Part shown: one piece after another, positions 38,497 through 48,920 of the stretch
Layout of the letters: each line of letters starts with the position of its first letter
Position numbering within the stretch: position 1 is the first letter of the stretch
Source of the DNA: Hypholoma sublateritium FD-334 SS-4
Lineage: Eukaryota > Basidiomycota > Agaricomycetes > Agaricales > Strophariaceae
Length of the DNA: 64,000 nt
Direction of reading: 5' to 3'
Assembly: GCA_000827495.1 (NCBI GenBank)
Contig: KN817552.1
Location: 124,001 to 188,000 of the forward strand
Notes under the pieces: model-generated
Told to the model about the DNA's origin: nothing
What the model saw: the letters and a program-made list of their open reading frames with translations, nothing else
Databases searched by the model: none
Position numbers and translations under genes: made by a program

Positions 38497-39069
38497 ATTG
38501 TATCATCTAGGTATGGGACTTACCATGTTCTGTATTGTCTCTCTTTCTCATAGCATGCTCTAGCAGATCGCCTTCGAACATCACTCATTCACGCCCGCAT
38601 GACTCTCCTCACCAGCATTATATCATTTGATTGGACTTTCTTTGCATTCAATATACCTTCGACACGCTCTTTGCACCATACCACACGCATCATTCCCCAG
38701 CATGGACATTTTTTCTAGCATTGATTATTGCATTTCGACGTCTGCTAGATGCAAGGCTTCGCCATACCCAACTCATCTTATGACTGTCATCACCACTGTA
38801 GACTATGCATTATTATTTAACGTTGTAAATATTTGCAATGTGTACATTTTTTGAAAGCTCCAGCGGCTTGAATTCGAGTCGAAGTAAAATTTCGTCAGAA
38901 AAAATTTCAGGTTCGCGTCAAGGTCGGAATACCGCGCACGTGACCCATGGCGTGTAAAATTTGTGTGAGAGTGGCTATTACAGAAAACGCTCCGCCGGCT
39001 GGAAACGACATTCTGCTCGGCCTACCTCTCCTCCCAAAAATCCCTGTTCTCGCCTGCAGAACGCCCAAA
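38497..39069. promoter_or_regulatory. Pheromone 3' flank and RPO41 promoter
   Basis: A CACGTGAC element is at 38937-38944, 126 bp before the RPO41 start and identical to the one between RPC2 and the CBP6-like gene. The frame upstream of 39070 is open to 38947 but encodes no targeting-like sequence. No second CaaX peptide was found here. Confidence 0.5.
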
Positions 39070-42000
39070 ATGATTCCGCGCGCTGCCCGCCGACTGGAGA
39101 CGACTTTGCTGTCGTCTCGTCAGGCGCTTCCCCGCCCCGCCCGCCTCTACTCAACTCCCTCAAAAGCCCGCAATTCGCCAGCGACCGCGACCGCCTCCGT
39201 CCAGCCACCCCAGATGGACATCCCGTTTCTCGGGCCCACCAACATAAACGACGTCTCGTCATTTCTGTCGCGCAGCACGCCCATCACGCTGATACCCATC
39301 CCGGAGCCCAGCGCATCACTTGCCGAGACAGTCGACCCGTGGTTCGTCGACTCGCAGTCGCACGAGATGGTCGGCATCATCGATGCGTGTCTGCACAACT
39401 TCCACGACGTGCAGCGCGCGCAGGCGATGTTCACTCGTCTGCGGACGAGGATTGGCTCCGCGGCGCTCACGACGCGCATCTACAACAACTTTATTGAGGT
39501 GTACTGCCAGATGGCGACGCGGGAGCCTAATCGTAAGATGCTGTGGCACGACGAGGCCTGGGCGCTGTACAACATTCTGGAAACCGAGGTGGACGGTGTC
39601 CAGCCAAGCCCGAAAACCTATGCTCTCATCTTAGAGATGCTAGTGTAAGCCGCTCCCGTGGTGGAATATACTGGCGAATCTACTAACTCTTTTACCAGAC
39701 ATGCACAAACTCCGGCAAGAGATCCCCGAAACGTGGTTAGCCAGGTTGTTGAGCGCGGTGTGCCTGTTATGGACATAGTCACCAGCTCTCATTTCGCAAC
39801 GCCGGAAGCCAGCGCAGAAATGGCCAAGTTCATCTCGAATATCGCTTTCCAGCTCGGCTTCAACGATATCCTCAGGGAACTTGGTCATTTCAACACAATG
39901 GCGCAGGGTGGTGCGCTGGACGGTGTCCCGGAGGCAAACCCAGTTCTAGTGGTACGTGTAATTCTGTCGCTCGCACGACCGGATCTCACCTAGAAATCTT
40001 AGCCACGCAAAGGAAAAGTCAACGGGGAAGCCTCGACAGAGATGCACGTACCTTTCAACATCGATGCTTTGCGCTCGCATCTCAACGACATTGTCGAGTC
40101 CAAAACCATCTTTGAAAATAACAACGACGCGCGCCAGGAGCACCTTGAGTCGTCCACCTACGAGCTCGCTCTCAAGCAGCTCGAACACCGCAACAAGCTG
40201 TTCCATGTTGATGGCCCACGGAGCGCAGACCTCCAGTACTGGATCTGGACGTGGCATAGCAAACTAGAAGCTCACCTGCGGGCGATTATCAAGTCTGCGC
40301 AGACGGTCGACCACAACCTCAAAGTGAAACCAGGAAAAAGAATCAGCGCAGAAGAGTCTGCGGCCCGGCTACAGGTGGCGCTCCTCGACGAAATCCTGCC
40401 TTGCCTCTCGACGGTGTCGGCGGAGAAGCTGTCGCTGATGACGATCCTCGAGCTCGTGCGCATGCAGGGCAACGGCGGCGTGCAGAGCGGCATGAAGGCG
40501 ACCGCCGCGCTGGTCGGTATCGGCAAGACCGTGGAGGCCGAGTTCAAGTCGGCGATCTGCAAAGAGTCGCACATACCCCTTGTGGACTACGAGATCAAGC
40601 GCGGTAACTACTTTTCGGATTTGGGGTACAAATATCTGCACGAGCGGCGTCTCGCAGCAGCGCGGAGCCAGGACCTCGATGAGAGGTGGACGGGTGACTG
40701 GTCGCAGGCGATGCGATCCAAGATTGGCGCATTCCTTGTCAACGCACTGGAGTCGGTCGCAACAGTCACACGGACGATGGTGGACCCTGAAACAGGCGAT
40801 ATAATGTGAGCACTGCTCTTTTCTGCAGCACACCAGTGCTCACCCTTGCCTGTGGATAGCTCCGAAGAACAGCCTGCGTTGTACAACGCATACGAGTTCG
40901 TCCGCGGCCACAAGCTCGGCGTCCTCAGGTTCAACGAAGCGGTGTGCGCGCGCATCGCTAAGGACAGCACCTTGAATACTGTCCACGCGCGCCATCTGCC
41001 TATGCTGGTAAAGCCCAAGCCGTGGGTCAGCTATAATCAAGGTGGTTACCTGTACAACAAAAGTCGGTTTTCTATCCTTACCGTCCCAGAATTGCGGTAC
41101 TCATAGATGACCTCGTCTTATACAGGCTCGGCCATGCGCTTCAAGGACTCTGTCGAGCAGGAGGCGTATCTTCAGAAGGCGACCATCGACGGTAAGATGG
41201 AACACATCTTCGCGGGCCTCGATGTCCTCGGAAGCACGCCGTGGCGTGTCAACAGGGACATCTTTGAAGTCGTCATTAATGTCTGGAATTCCGGACAGCG
41301 GATGGGCAAGATCCCCCCGGCAGTGTTTGACCAGCCCGAGCCAATACTCTCAGAGGGCACGGAGCGCGATATCGTGGCGCGGGCGAAGCACCTCACGCGC
41401 CACAAGATGTGGGCACAGGCGAATGCAGGTAACCACTCCGATAGGTGCAGCGTCAACTACAAGATCGAGATTGCCCGCGCTGTGCGTCTGCTGTCTCTTC
41501 CTCTTTTTAGTGTATGCTGACCGGCCCTACGGCCCGCAGTTCCTCGGCGACGTCATCTACATGCCGCACAACCTCGACTTCCGCGGCCGCGCGTACCCTA
41601 TCCCCCCGCATCTGAGCCACATCGGAGACGATCTGTCGCGTGCCCTGCTCAAATTTGCGGAAGGCAAGGAGCTGGGCGAGCGCGGCCTGCGCTGGCTGAA
41701 GATCCATGCGGCCAATTTGTTCGGGTACGACAAGGCCAACTTTGAGGAGCGCGTGACATGGGTGGACGAACACTTCGACCAGATCAAGGAGTGCGCGACG
41801 AACCCGCTTGAGGTACGTGGGCGTGCCGTTCATGATGCGCACTCATGCTTACCTGCGCGTAGGGCTCGCGGTGGTGGGTAAAGGCAGGCGACCCGTGGCA
41901 GTTCCTTGCGGTGTGCATGGAGCTGAACAAGGCGTACGAGCTGGAGGACCCGAAGACGTACGTGTGTGCGATGCCCGTGCACCAGGACGGGACGTGCAAC

Positions 42001-43436
42001 GGGCTGCAGCACTACGCGGCGCTCGGCGGCGACGTGCTCGGCGCGCAGCAGGTGAACCTGCTCGCGTCGGACCGGCCGTCGGACGTGTACACGCACATCA
42101 GCACGAGCGTCGAGGCGGAGCTCGCGGCGGAGGCGGAGGCGGGCGGCGAGAAGAGCGAGCTCGCGCGCCTGCTGTGCGGGAAGGTGACGCGCAAGGTCGT
42201 GAAGCAGACGGTGATGACGACGGTGTACGGCGTGACGTTCGTCGGCGCGCGCGAGCAGATCGAGAAGCAGCTCAAGGACCGCGGCGACATCCCTGCGGAG
42301 CTGTGCTGGAGCGCATCGTCGTACCTCGCAAAAAAGGTGCGCGCATATATCGAGCATGTCCGCGACACTCACTCACCAGCTGCTCCGAAGGTGCTCGCAA
42401 CGATTGGTGACGCGTTCACGGGTGCGAAGGGCATCCAGGACTGGCTCAACATCTGCGCACGGCTGATCGCGAAGTCGGTCCCGCAGGAGAAGCTGCGGCC
42501 GGACGAGCCCGCGGGGAAGGCGGGGCACTCGGGGAAATCGCTCAGGAAGATGCAGATGACGGCGGTGGTCTGGACGACGAAGCTCGGGCTGCCGATCGTG
42601 CAGCCGTACCGCAAGATCGTGCGCAAGCAGATCCGGACGGCGATGCAGTCGCTGTACATCTCGGACCCGCGCGTCCTCTCGGAAGGTGCGCGGCGTGTAT
42701 ATATGTGTTGGGGCTGCTGCTGACGGGTTTGTGTTTTTGTTGTTAGTCAATACGGCCAAGCAGGCGACGGCGTTCCCGCCGAACTTTGTGCACAGTCTCG
42801 ACGCGACGCACATGATGCTCACCGCGCTGAGATGCAGGGTACGTCGTCTGGGTTGTAGGTTGGTCACCAGCGCTGACTTTGGTACAGGAGCATAATTTGT
42901 GCTTTGCATCGGTGCACGACTCGTACTGGACGCATGCGTGCGACGTCGACGAGATGTCGGAGATCATCCGCGACACGTTCATCATTCTGCATTCGTCGGA
43001 CATCCTCGGCTCGCTGGAAAAGGAGGTGCGTATTTTGTTTGTCTGGGTGCATGGGTCGTGGCTGACAATGCACATATAGTTCCGCGAGCGGTACAAAGAC
43101 CACTACGTCGCGCTGGAGAACATTGCATCGCGCAACAAAGTGAACAAGTTCGTGCACAAGCTGCACACGGCGGGGTGCCGCATCTACGCGCGGCGCGACC
43201 AGGCGGCGGAGCTCGATTCGATCAAGGAGTTGCTCATCTTCACGGACGACAAGACGTCGATCGCGGTCGTCGAGGACAAAAACATGGTCGCGACGCCCGA
43301 GGACGCAGCAGGCGCGGAGAACATGGAGCTGCTCGCGGGCAAGTTTGTGCGCCTGACGGACCTGTTCCCACCGCTGCCGAAGAAGGGCTCGCTGGTCGTC
43401 TCGGACATCAAGCACTCGCCGTACTTTTTCTCATAG
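39070..43436 (+). CDS. RPO41: Mitochondrial DNA-directed RNA polymerase
   Basis: Single-subunit T7-type polymerase that transcribes the mitochondrial genome. The chosen start, [20 protein letters not shown] with LYSTPS soon after, is a typical presequence. The N-terminal extension and a PPR-like helical part occupy about 39070-40000. The catalytic core is spread over about ten exons: [20 protein letters not shown] (41540), [20 protein letters not shown] (41970, first catalytic Asp), [16 protein letters not shown] (42190, fingers Lys and Tyr), [16 protein letters not shown] (42770) and [14 protein letters not shown] (42905, second catalytic Asp). The C-terminus ends HSPYFFS, matching the terminal Phe-rich foot of T7-type enzymes. 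All key residues are present and the gene appears intact. Confidence 0.95.
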
Positions 43437-43743
43437 GCGCGCGGATTCGCGCCACTTCGTTATTTACTCGCTTTCGCACCAGTACTATTAGCATTAGAGG
43501 CAACCTGCCTACAACCTAGTTCACCCATACTTACAATCACACTGCCTCACCCCCCACTTAAGTAGACGTCGCTCGCACAGTAATATGTATTTTATAATCC
43601 ATATGTACCTATCAATATATGCAGCAGCTATATGCTCTCGAAACTCAACGCCAGGTCGGAGCAGCGCGTACTTTTGGGCGGACAAGAGTCAAATGAGGAT
43701 CCTTGGATATTTGCGGCATGATGTTCTACAGCACTATGCTATT
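43437..43743. other. Convergent 3' region of RPO41 and ATP14
   Basis: 307 bp where the two genes end toward each other. A+T-rich with ATATATGC-type sequence near 43615. No gene. Confidence 0.5.
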
Positions 43744-44278
43744 CTAATGGTGGTGGACGGGCTTGGGGAGATCCTGCTCGAGGAAGACGAGGAAGCCCTC
43801 GGCACCGCCGGTGGGCTCGTCGGCGGCGTTGGAGCTGGCCTGCGCGGCGGGGGCGGCGTCGGCGGAGGTGGGCTCCGAGGCGTCGTATGCAGCGAGATCA
43901 GAAGCGAGGTCGGTGGGCAGCTTGGGGGTTGCGGGGCTCGGGGGAAGCGTGAACTTCTTCACGACACCGACATGGGCATCCTTGGCCTGAACACGGGTCA
44001 GCGTGACACATGGGAGGCGGCGCTGGACTCGCCTGAACAGCGGGCTTGTACGCCTTGATCTCGCGGAGGTAGAGGTCCTGGACGAGGTCTGCGGGAGGAG
44101 TCGGGTGAGCGGGCGGCGCGCGGGCGCAGCGGCGGGACACGTACCCTTGCGGGCGGCGGCGGAGGCGGAGAATGCGCGCACGGCGGACGCCTGGCGGGCC
44201 TGCGGGGGGTCAGTACGGCGCGCGGGTCGGCGGCGGGGCACGCACCGCGCTCGTTGCGTGTCTGAGGATCGCGGACAT
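43744..44278 (-). CDS. ATP14: ATP synthase subunit h
   Basis: Peripheral-stalk subunit of the mitochondrial F1Fo ATP synthase. The start is MSAILRHATSA (44246-44278). The second exon gives ARQASAVRAFSASAAARK, a presequence ending. The third gives DLVQDLYLREIKAYKP, the diagnostic Atp14 motif. The fourth gives AKDAHVGVVKKFTLPPSPAT and an acidic Ala-rich tail ending EQDLPKPVHHH. The third intron appears to use a GC-AG pair: the exon ends CAG and the intron starts GCGAGT. A weaker GT donor six bases earlier would also keep the frame. It shares a 122-bp promoter with IF1. Confidence 0.85.
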
Positions 44279-44400
44279 CGTGGTGACGGTAGGAAGAAAA
44301 CGAAGGGTAGCGTGACAGGTGCCCGTGTCACGGCCGTGACCCCCTTTGCCGGCGCCGACGGGACGAGTCCGCAACCTGAACCACCACCAGCACCACCACC
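44279..44400. promoter_or_regulatory. Bidirectional promoter ATP14 / IF1
   Basis: Only 122 bp separate the two start codons. A perfect 14-bp palindrome, GTCACGGCCGTGAC, lies at 44327-44340 near the middle. GTGAC occurs additionally at 44283 and 44312. No TATA box is present. Confidence 0.7.
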
Positions 44401-44873
44401 ATGATCTCCCGTGTCGCCGCATTCCGCACACTTCCCCGCGCCTTTGCCGCCCCCGCGCGCCTCTACACCATCGGCCGCACAGAGGGCAGCGTTGCCGAGT
44501 CCAAGGGCTTCGGGTACGTCTCAGGCCCACGCGTGTTCACCCGATGCTGTCGCTGACCCGACGCTTGTCTGCAGAAAGAAAGAGAAGGCGCACGAGGGTA
44601 TGCGCTATCGCTCTGAGGTGCTCATGCGTATGTTGACCTCTCATAGACCAGTACATCCGCAAGCACGAAGCTGAGCAGCTGGCCAAGCTCAAGGCCACGG
44701 TACGCACTTATCGTCGCACAGAGAAATGTCATATGCTAACCGCTGATTCAGATCGCCGCAAAGGAGGAAGAGCTCGTTAGTACCTTGCTCACATGTCTTC
44801 TATATGTTTTCTGACGCATACTTTATAGGAAAACTTGAAGAAGGAGCACCAAGAGCTCGAAAAGAGCACGTAA
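44401..44873 (+). CDS. INH1: Mitochondrial ATPase inhibitor IF1
   Basis: Five exons (44401-44513, 44575-44597, 44647-44699, 44752-44775, 44829-44873) sum to 258 nt, an 85-residue protein. The presequence is MISRVAAFRTLPRAFAAPAR, followed by LYTIGRTEGSVAESKGFGKK. The inhibitory helix EKAHEDQYIRKHEAEQLAKL is the IF1 signature, with the His-rich pH-sensing part. A coiled-coil tail (KEEELENLKKEHQELEK) follows. IF1 binds F1 and blocks ATP hydrolysis when the membrane potential falls. Its head-to-head position with an ATP synthase subunit suggests joint control. Confidence 0.92.
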
Positions 44874-45618
44874 CATCATCACGCCAGTATGTCTCGCAGT
44901 CATGTATTTTGGCCGCCATCTCATTTTCCTCGCTGCTCATAAGAAGAGCATTTTATGTGCTATGCGCCATACAATCAAGACGAGACATCTGCCTGTACCC
45001 ATTTGCATATACGTATGAATTGACGCAACTTTTTATTGCTTGTTCATCGTGCGGCCACAGCGCTGCGAGATGTGGCTGGTGTATGCTGAAATTTGATTAC
45101 AAGGGCAATTGTAAGCAAGCGCGACAATCTCTGAGTTGCTTGAAGCTGCCGTATCGAAGCGTGTGTCCAGACCCTCTCAATGAGATGAAGATCTAGGCTT
45201 GTACGTTCACTTAAGTATCCTGGAGAGGGAGACTATCTTTGGCACAATTCAGTTAGATAACAGCCTTCGAACCGATGTTGCGTCGAAAATAGAGGACCGA
45301 ACATGTTGATCGAACGCAGTGCATGAGCATCCTCTCGAAAATAGGCGGTGCAAACATTCTATTGGTGAAGGGAGCATCTCGCAGCACATGCAGAATATTG
45401 GCAGATTTGGGAGCAATCTGAGCCAGCGGTGCTACCAAAATTTTCACGTATGCGAGTGCGAGTGCAGGAGAATGAGGCGAACAATCTCGTCCGCCTGGAC
45501 TCGAGGTCTGGGCTTTAGACATATCGGGCCGGAACTCCCGCGGCCTGCCAATGTTGCTGCTGACTACATGACACGCTGCGTCTTCCTGCCACCACTCACT
45601 AATATACTTATCCGCAGA
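44874..45618. other. Intergenic between IF1 and the F-box gene
   Basis: No supported gene. Open frames on both strands here have no recognisable features. Confidence 0.45.
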
Positions 45619-47504
45619 ATGTCCACGCCGATAGCGCGCGACCCAGGCCCTGCGCCTGCGCTCGTGTATGACATCGTCGTCCGCGTCATGGATCTGTGCG
45701 GCGCGCATGACGACTACGCGCTGCTCGCACGCGCCGCACGCGTCAGCTGGGAGTGGAACCGCGCGGCGACGCGCGTGCTGTATGCGCGAGTCGTCGTTGC
45801 GCCGCCGTTCAAGGCCGGGCTGGATCTGCGAGATCGTGGTGCGGTTCCGGTGAGTGTATAAATGCGCCTGGGCGGCGACAAGAGGGCGAGCGCCTCTGGC
45901 AATCGGTGCTGGCGGTCGCGGCGCCCTGGGGGAGACGCACATCGTTCATGGGCAGCACGATGGCTGATGCCGCCGTCGCAGGAGTCGTCCAACTTCATAT
46001 CGGCGAGCCTGCCGCGGAACGCGCCGTACGTGCTGTCGCTCGAGATCAGCGGTACGTCCCGCGCAGAACGGCCTCATATATGCACTCTGATCTGTGCGGT
46101 GTGCGCCGCGGACGCAGGATACACCCCCACGCGGCCGCCTCCGCGCAACGCACTCGCTGAAGCGCTCCCCAGCGCGCTCGGGGCATTCGTGAACCTGCGC
46201 ACGGTCGTCTTCGCGCCGGCGACGTACCACGCGGAGTTGTTCACTGCGCCGCTCGGGGTGCTGCTCAACAGCCATACGCTGACGGAACTCACCGCCAACG
46301 CGGCGTGCGCAGACGACGCGCACGCGCCGCAGCTCGTGCAGCTCGGCGGCCTGCGTGCGCTCACGCTCCTGAGCCCCGGCCGCGCGGTGCTCGAGCTGCT
46401 CCCCGACTGGCTCGCGCGGCTCGCGGGTACGCTTGAGGAGCTACATCTCAAGGTGCGGATTGGCTGGGTGTGTATACTCGGCTGACGCTGACTCGGACGC
46501 ACGACGAACAGGACAACTGCGGCTCGGTGACGCCCGGCGTGCTCCGCGCGCTCGTCCCGCATATAAGCACGAACGTCGCCGCCCTGACGCTCGGCCTCTC
46601 GTACTCGCTCGACGACGCCGACGTATGCGCGTTTCTTGGCGCGCTCACCGCGCTGCGCAGCGTCGACCTGCGGTACTACTGGGTGCGGCGCCTACCCCAC
46701 CCTGCGCCATTTCATGTACTGATGCCGCCGGTGGATCGCGAGTAGCAGATGCGCCGTGCGCCGCGCCCGCCTGCGCTGCACGCCCTGCGCACGTTCAGCG
46801 CAGGGTGCCCACCGCTCGGCTCCGCGCGCGAGCTCGCGGACCTTGGCGTGTGGGTGCGCCGCACAGTTGGGGGCGCAGAGGCACTTCGTGTGCTGCGCCT
46901 GCGCAGCGCGGACGACGTGCCGCCACCGCGCGCGCCTGACGGGCTGCTCGACCACGTCGCTCGGCGGCACGCGGGCCTGCGCGTGCTGGATCTCGGCGCG
47001 GCGTGTGTGCGCCTGCGTCGACTGAAGGACGTCCTGAAGTTCTGTACCGCGCTGGAGGAGGTCTGCGTCGGTGTGGACCGGCGTGTGCTGGTGAGTGGCC
47101 ATTTGTATTCTGCCTCCAAGAAATGAGCCCATGGGCCTGTACTCGTGTTCATTTGCTTATGTGTCCACAGGATGTGTTCGCGAAGGCGAGCGCACACCTC
47201 GTGCACCTGCACACTGCCGCGCTCTGGGTGTCGAATACACCCCGCGCGTGGGGCGCCGCGGAGCTGGAGGCGAAGGCGCGCACACTACTCGCCACTGGCC
47301 CGCCGGCGTTGCGGCGTGTCGCGATCAACGACCGGCGCTGGGAGGTGCGTGGGCCGGCGCCGCAAATATGTACTGTGTCTTTACTAAACGACGCGCTCTT
47401 ACTGGCAGGCATACTGGCTCGTAGCACCGACGGGCGATATGGAGCTGGTTGTCCGCCAGGCAGAGGTACTGCTGCCTCCCTGGTGGCGCGCGGTCGACGG
47501 CTAG
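45619..47504 (+). CDS. F-box-like protein with leucine-rich region
   Basis: The start MSTPIARDPGPAPALVYDIV begins an F-box-like segment (ALVYDIVVRVMDLCGAHDDY, then LARAARVSWEWNRAATRVLY), the part that would bind Skp1 in SCF ubiquitin ligases. Later exons hold leucine-rich, irregular repeats: LRTVVFAPATYHAEL, LRALTLLSPG, AALTLGLSYSLDDADV, LRSVDLRYYW, LRVLRLRSADD, LRVLDLGAACVRL and LRRVAINDRRWE. The end is PPWWRAVDG at 47502-47504. About eight exons with introns as short as 50 nt. Coding G+C is extreme, so all frames are open for long stretches and some exon ends are approximate. Such F-box genes are numerous and fast-evolving in Agaricomycetes; the target is unknown. Confidence 0.72.
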
Positions 47505-47995
47505 GGGCGTCTTCTGGCGTCTTCGAGGCACTTGCCATCTTTCAAAAAAGCGCGAGTCCCCCCTGCCAAGAGAGCGCTCTCCATCCGAGTATCTGAATGC
47601 TGGGCCACTCCGCAAGACTGCGTCATTGTGTAATTATACCGTATCCCCGCTCGTGCTCCTGATGCCTGCCCGTCCCGCGGGAGGGTACATTATGCTCAAC
47701 CTCAAGCTACTAAGTATGCACGCTATCAGGCAGCCGTGGAGCGCAGTACATATCCGCGACGCCTGTCCGCGCGCTGTTCGCCGTGCCCAGAAATTCAAAA
47801 GAAGGCGGCGTGCGCTTCGCGCGTGATGCACGCACGTCGCACGTCGCGCGCACGCCTGTCAGCTGTCCGCCGCACGGTGCGCCTGCGCCCCACCGGGGCC
47901 GCACAGCCGAAATTGTGGGCGTATGCGATGAGATGCAATATGTTGGGTAGATCTGAAAAAGTATGTACAATCTGGATAGTATACAGGAGGCGCGC
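47505..47995. other. Convergent 3' region
   Basis: Nothing coding was recognised between the end of the F-box gene and the end of the small gene on the other strand. Confidence 0.45.
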
Positions 47996-48612
47996 TCACG
48001 ACGCCGGCGCGTCTGCATCCAGGATCGACAGCCGGGCGTCTGTTGACTTGGGGGTGGCGTCCTGCGCCGTCTCCGCGCGCTGCTTCGTCTCTTCGTTCGC
48101 GAGTCGCAGCCTAGGCGCCAGCCGAGAAGTCAGCACGGGGTGCATGGGCACGGCGCGCCAGCCAGCGCCACCCGCCACCGCGTGCGCAGCCGCTAGCGGC
48201 GGTGGCGGCGGTGTGGATCTGAGCCTCGCAGACAGCATGGCGCAGGCGGCGGGCGGCCAGGCACGCTGGTACAGGAAGGCGGGATACGTACCTGTTTCGC
48301 GCGGAGAGGACGCGCAGCGTGCGCTCGCGCTCGGGCGGCGTCATCTGCGCCCAGTTTGCGATGCGGGAGAGCGTCTGTAGGTCCACACATAGCTGGCGGT
48401 CGGTACGCTGTATGGTGTTTGGCACGACTGGCGGTACGCACCCCATCTGTATTGACGACCATAGGCCCGAGCGCATCGAGCGCGATGCTCTGTCCAGGCT
48501 CTGCACCGAGATCGATGGTACCGGTCGCAGGCGCTGGGGTGATTACGTCTGCAGCTGCGTTCGGCACGGGGAGCACGAGTGGCGTTGGTGAGGTCGCCTC
48601 TCCGTCGTTCAT
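47996..48612 (-). CDS. Small conserved fungal protein of unknown function
   Basis: Three exons. The first gives MNDGEATSPTPLVLPVPNAA, a Pro/Ala-rich lead, then ALDALGPMVVNTDG. The second gives TLSRIANWAQMTPPERERTL and RVLSARNR. The third gives LRLANEETKQRAE and an acidic end DADAPAS. The block LGPMVVNTDGTLSRIANW with MTPPERERTLRVL is one I recall from uncharacterised proteins in many ascomycetes and basidiomycetes. The introns splice cleanly with GTGCGT and GTACGT donors. Helical and charged; no signal peptide or membrane segment. No function is known to me. Confidence 0.75.
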
Positions 48613-48920
48613 CGTATGTGAAGGTGAAAGTAGTCACACAAGCACCGGCGCCGGAAGATATTCAAGCAAACCACACACAGATCGGTCGCGATCGCGGCCG
48701 CGGGAACATTCGAGAATTGATGTCTCGAAATAATACATGTACACGGTAATGATGCATGCCAGTGCGGCAGAACGAAGCTCGTATGTAAGTGGGCAGGCGG
48801 TGCGTAATTCTAATACGATTCGAGTGACGTCGAAATGAAGGGTGATGCTAATGCTAATAATACCAGTCCAGTCCGCTCCAAGGTCCATAAGTAACAACAA
48901 GCACATCGGCCGCGCCCGCC
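48613..48920. other. Intergenic, promoter of the small conserved gene
   Basis: No gene recognised in 308 bp; A+T content rises here compared with both neighbours. Confidence 0.45.

Noticed and set aside
38600..38725. Second short peptide frame after the pheromone gene
   Set aside because: It ends without a CaaX box and has no Glu-Arg processing pair.
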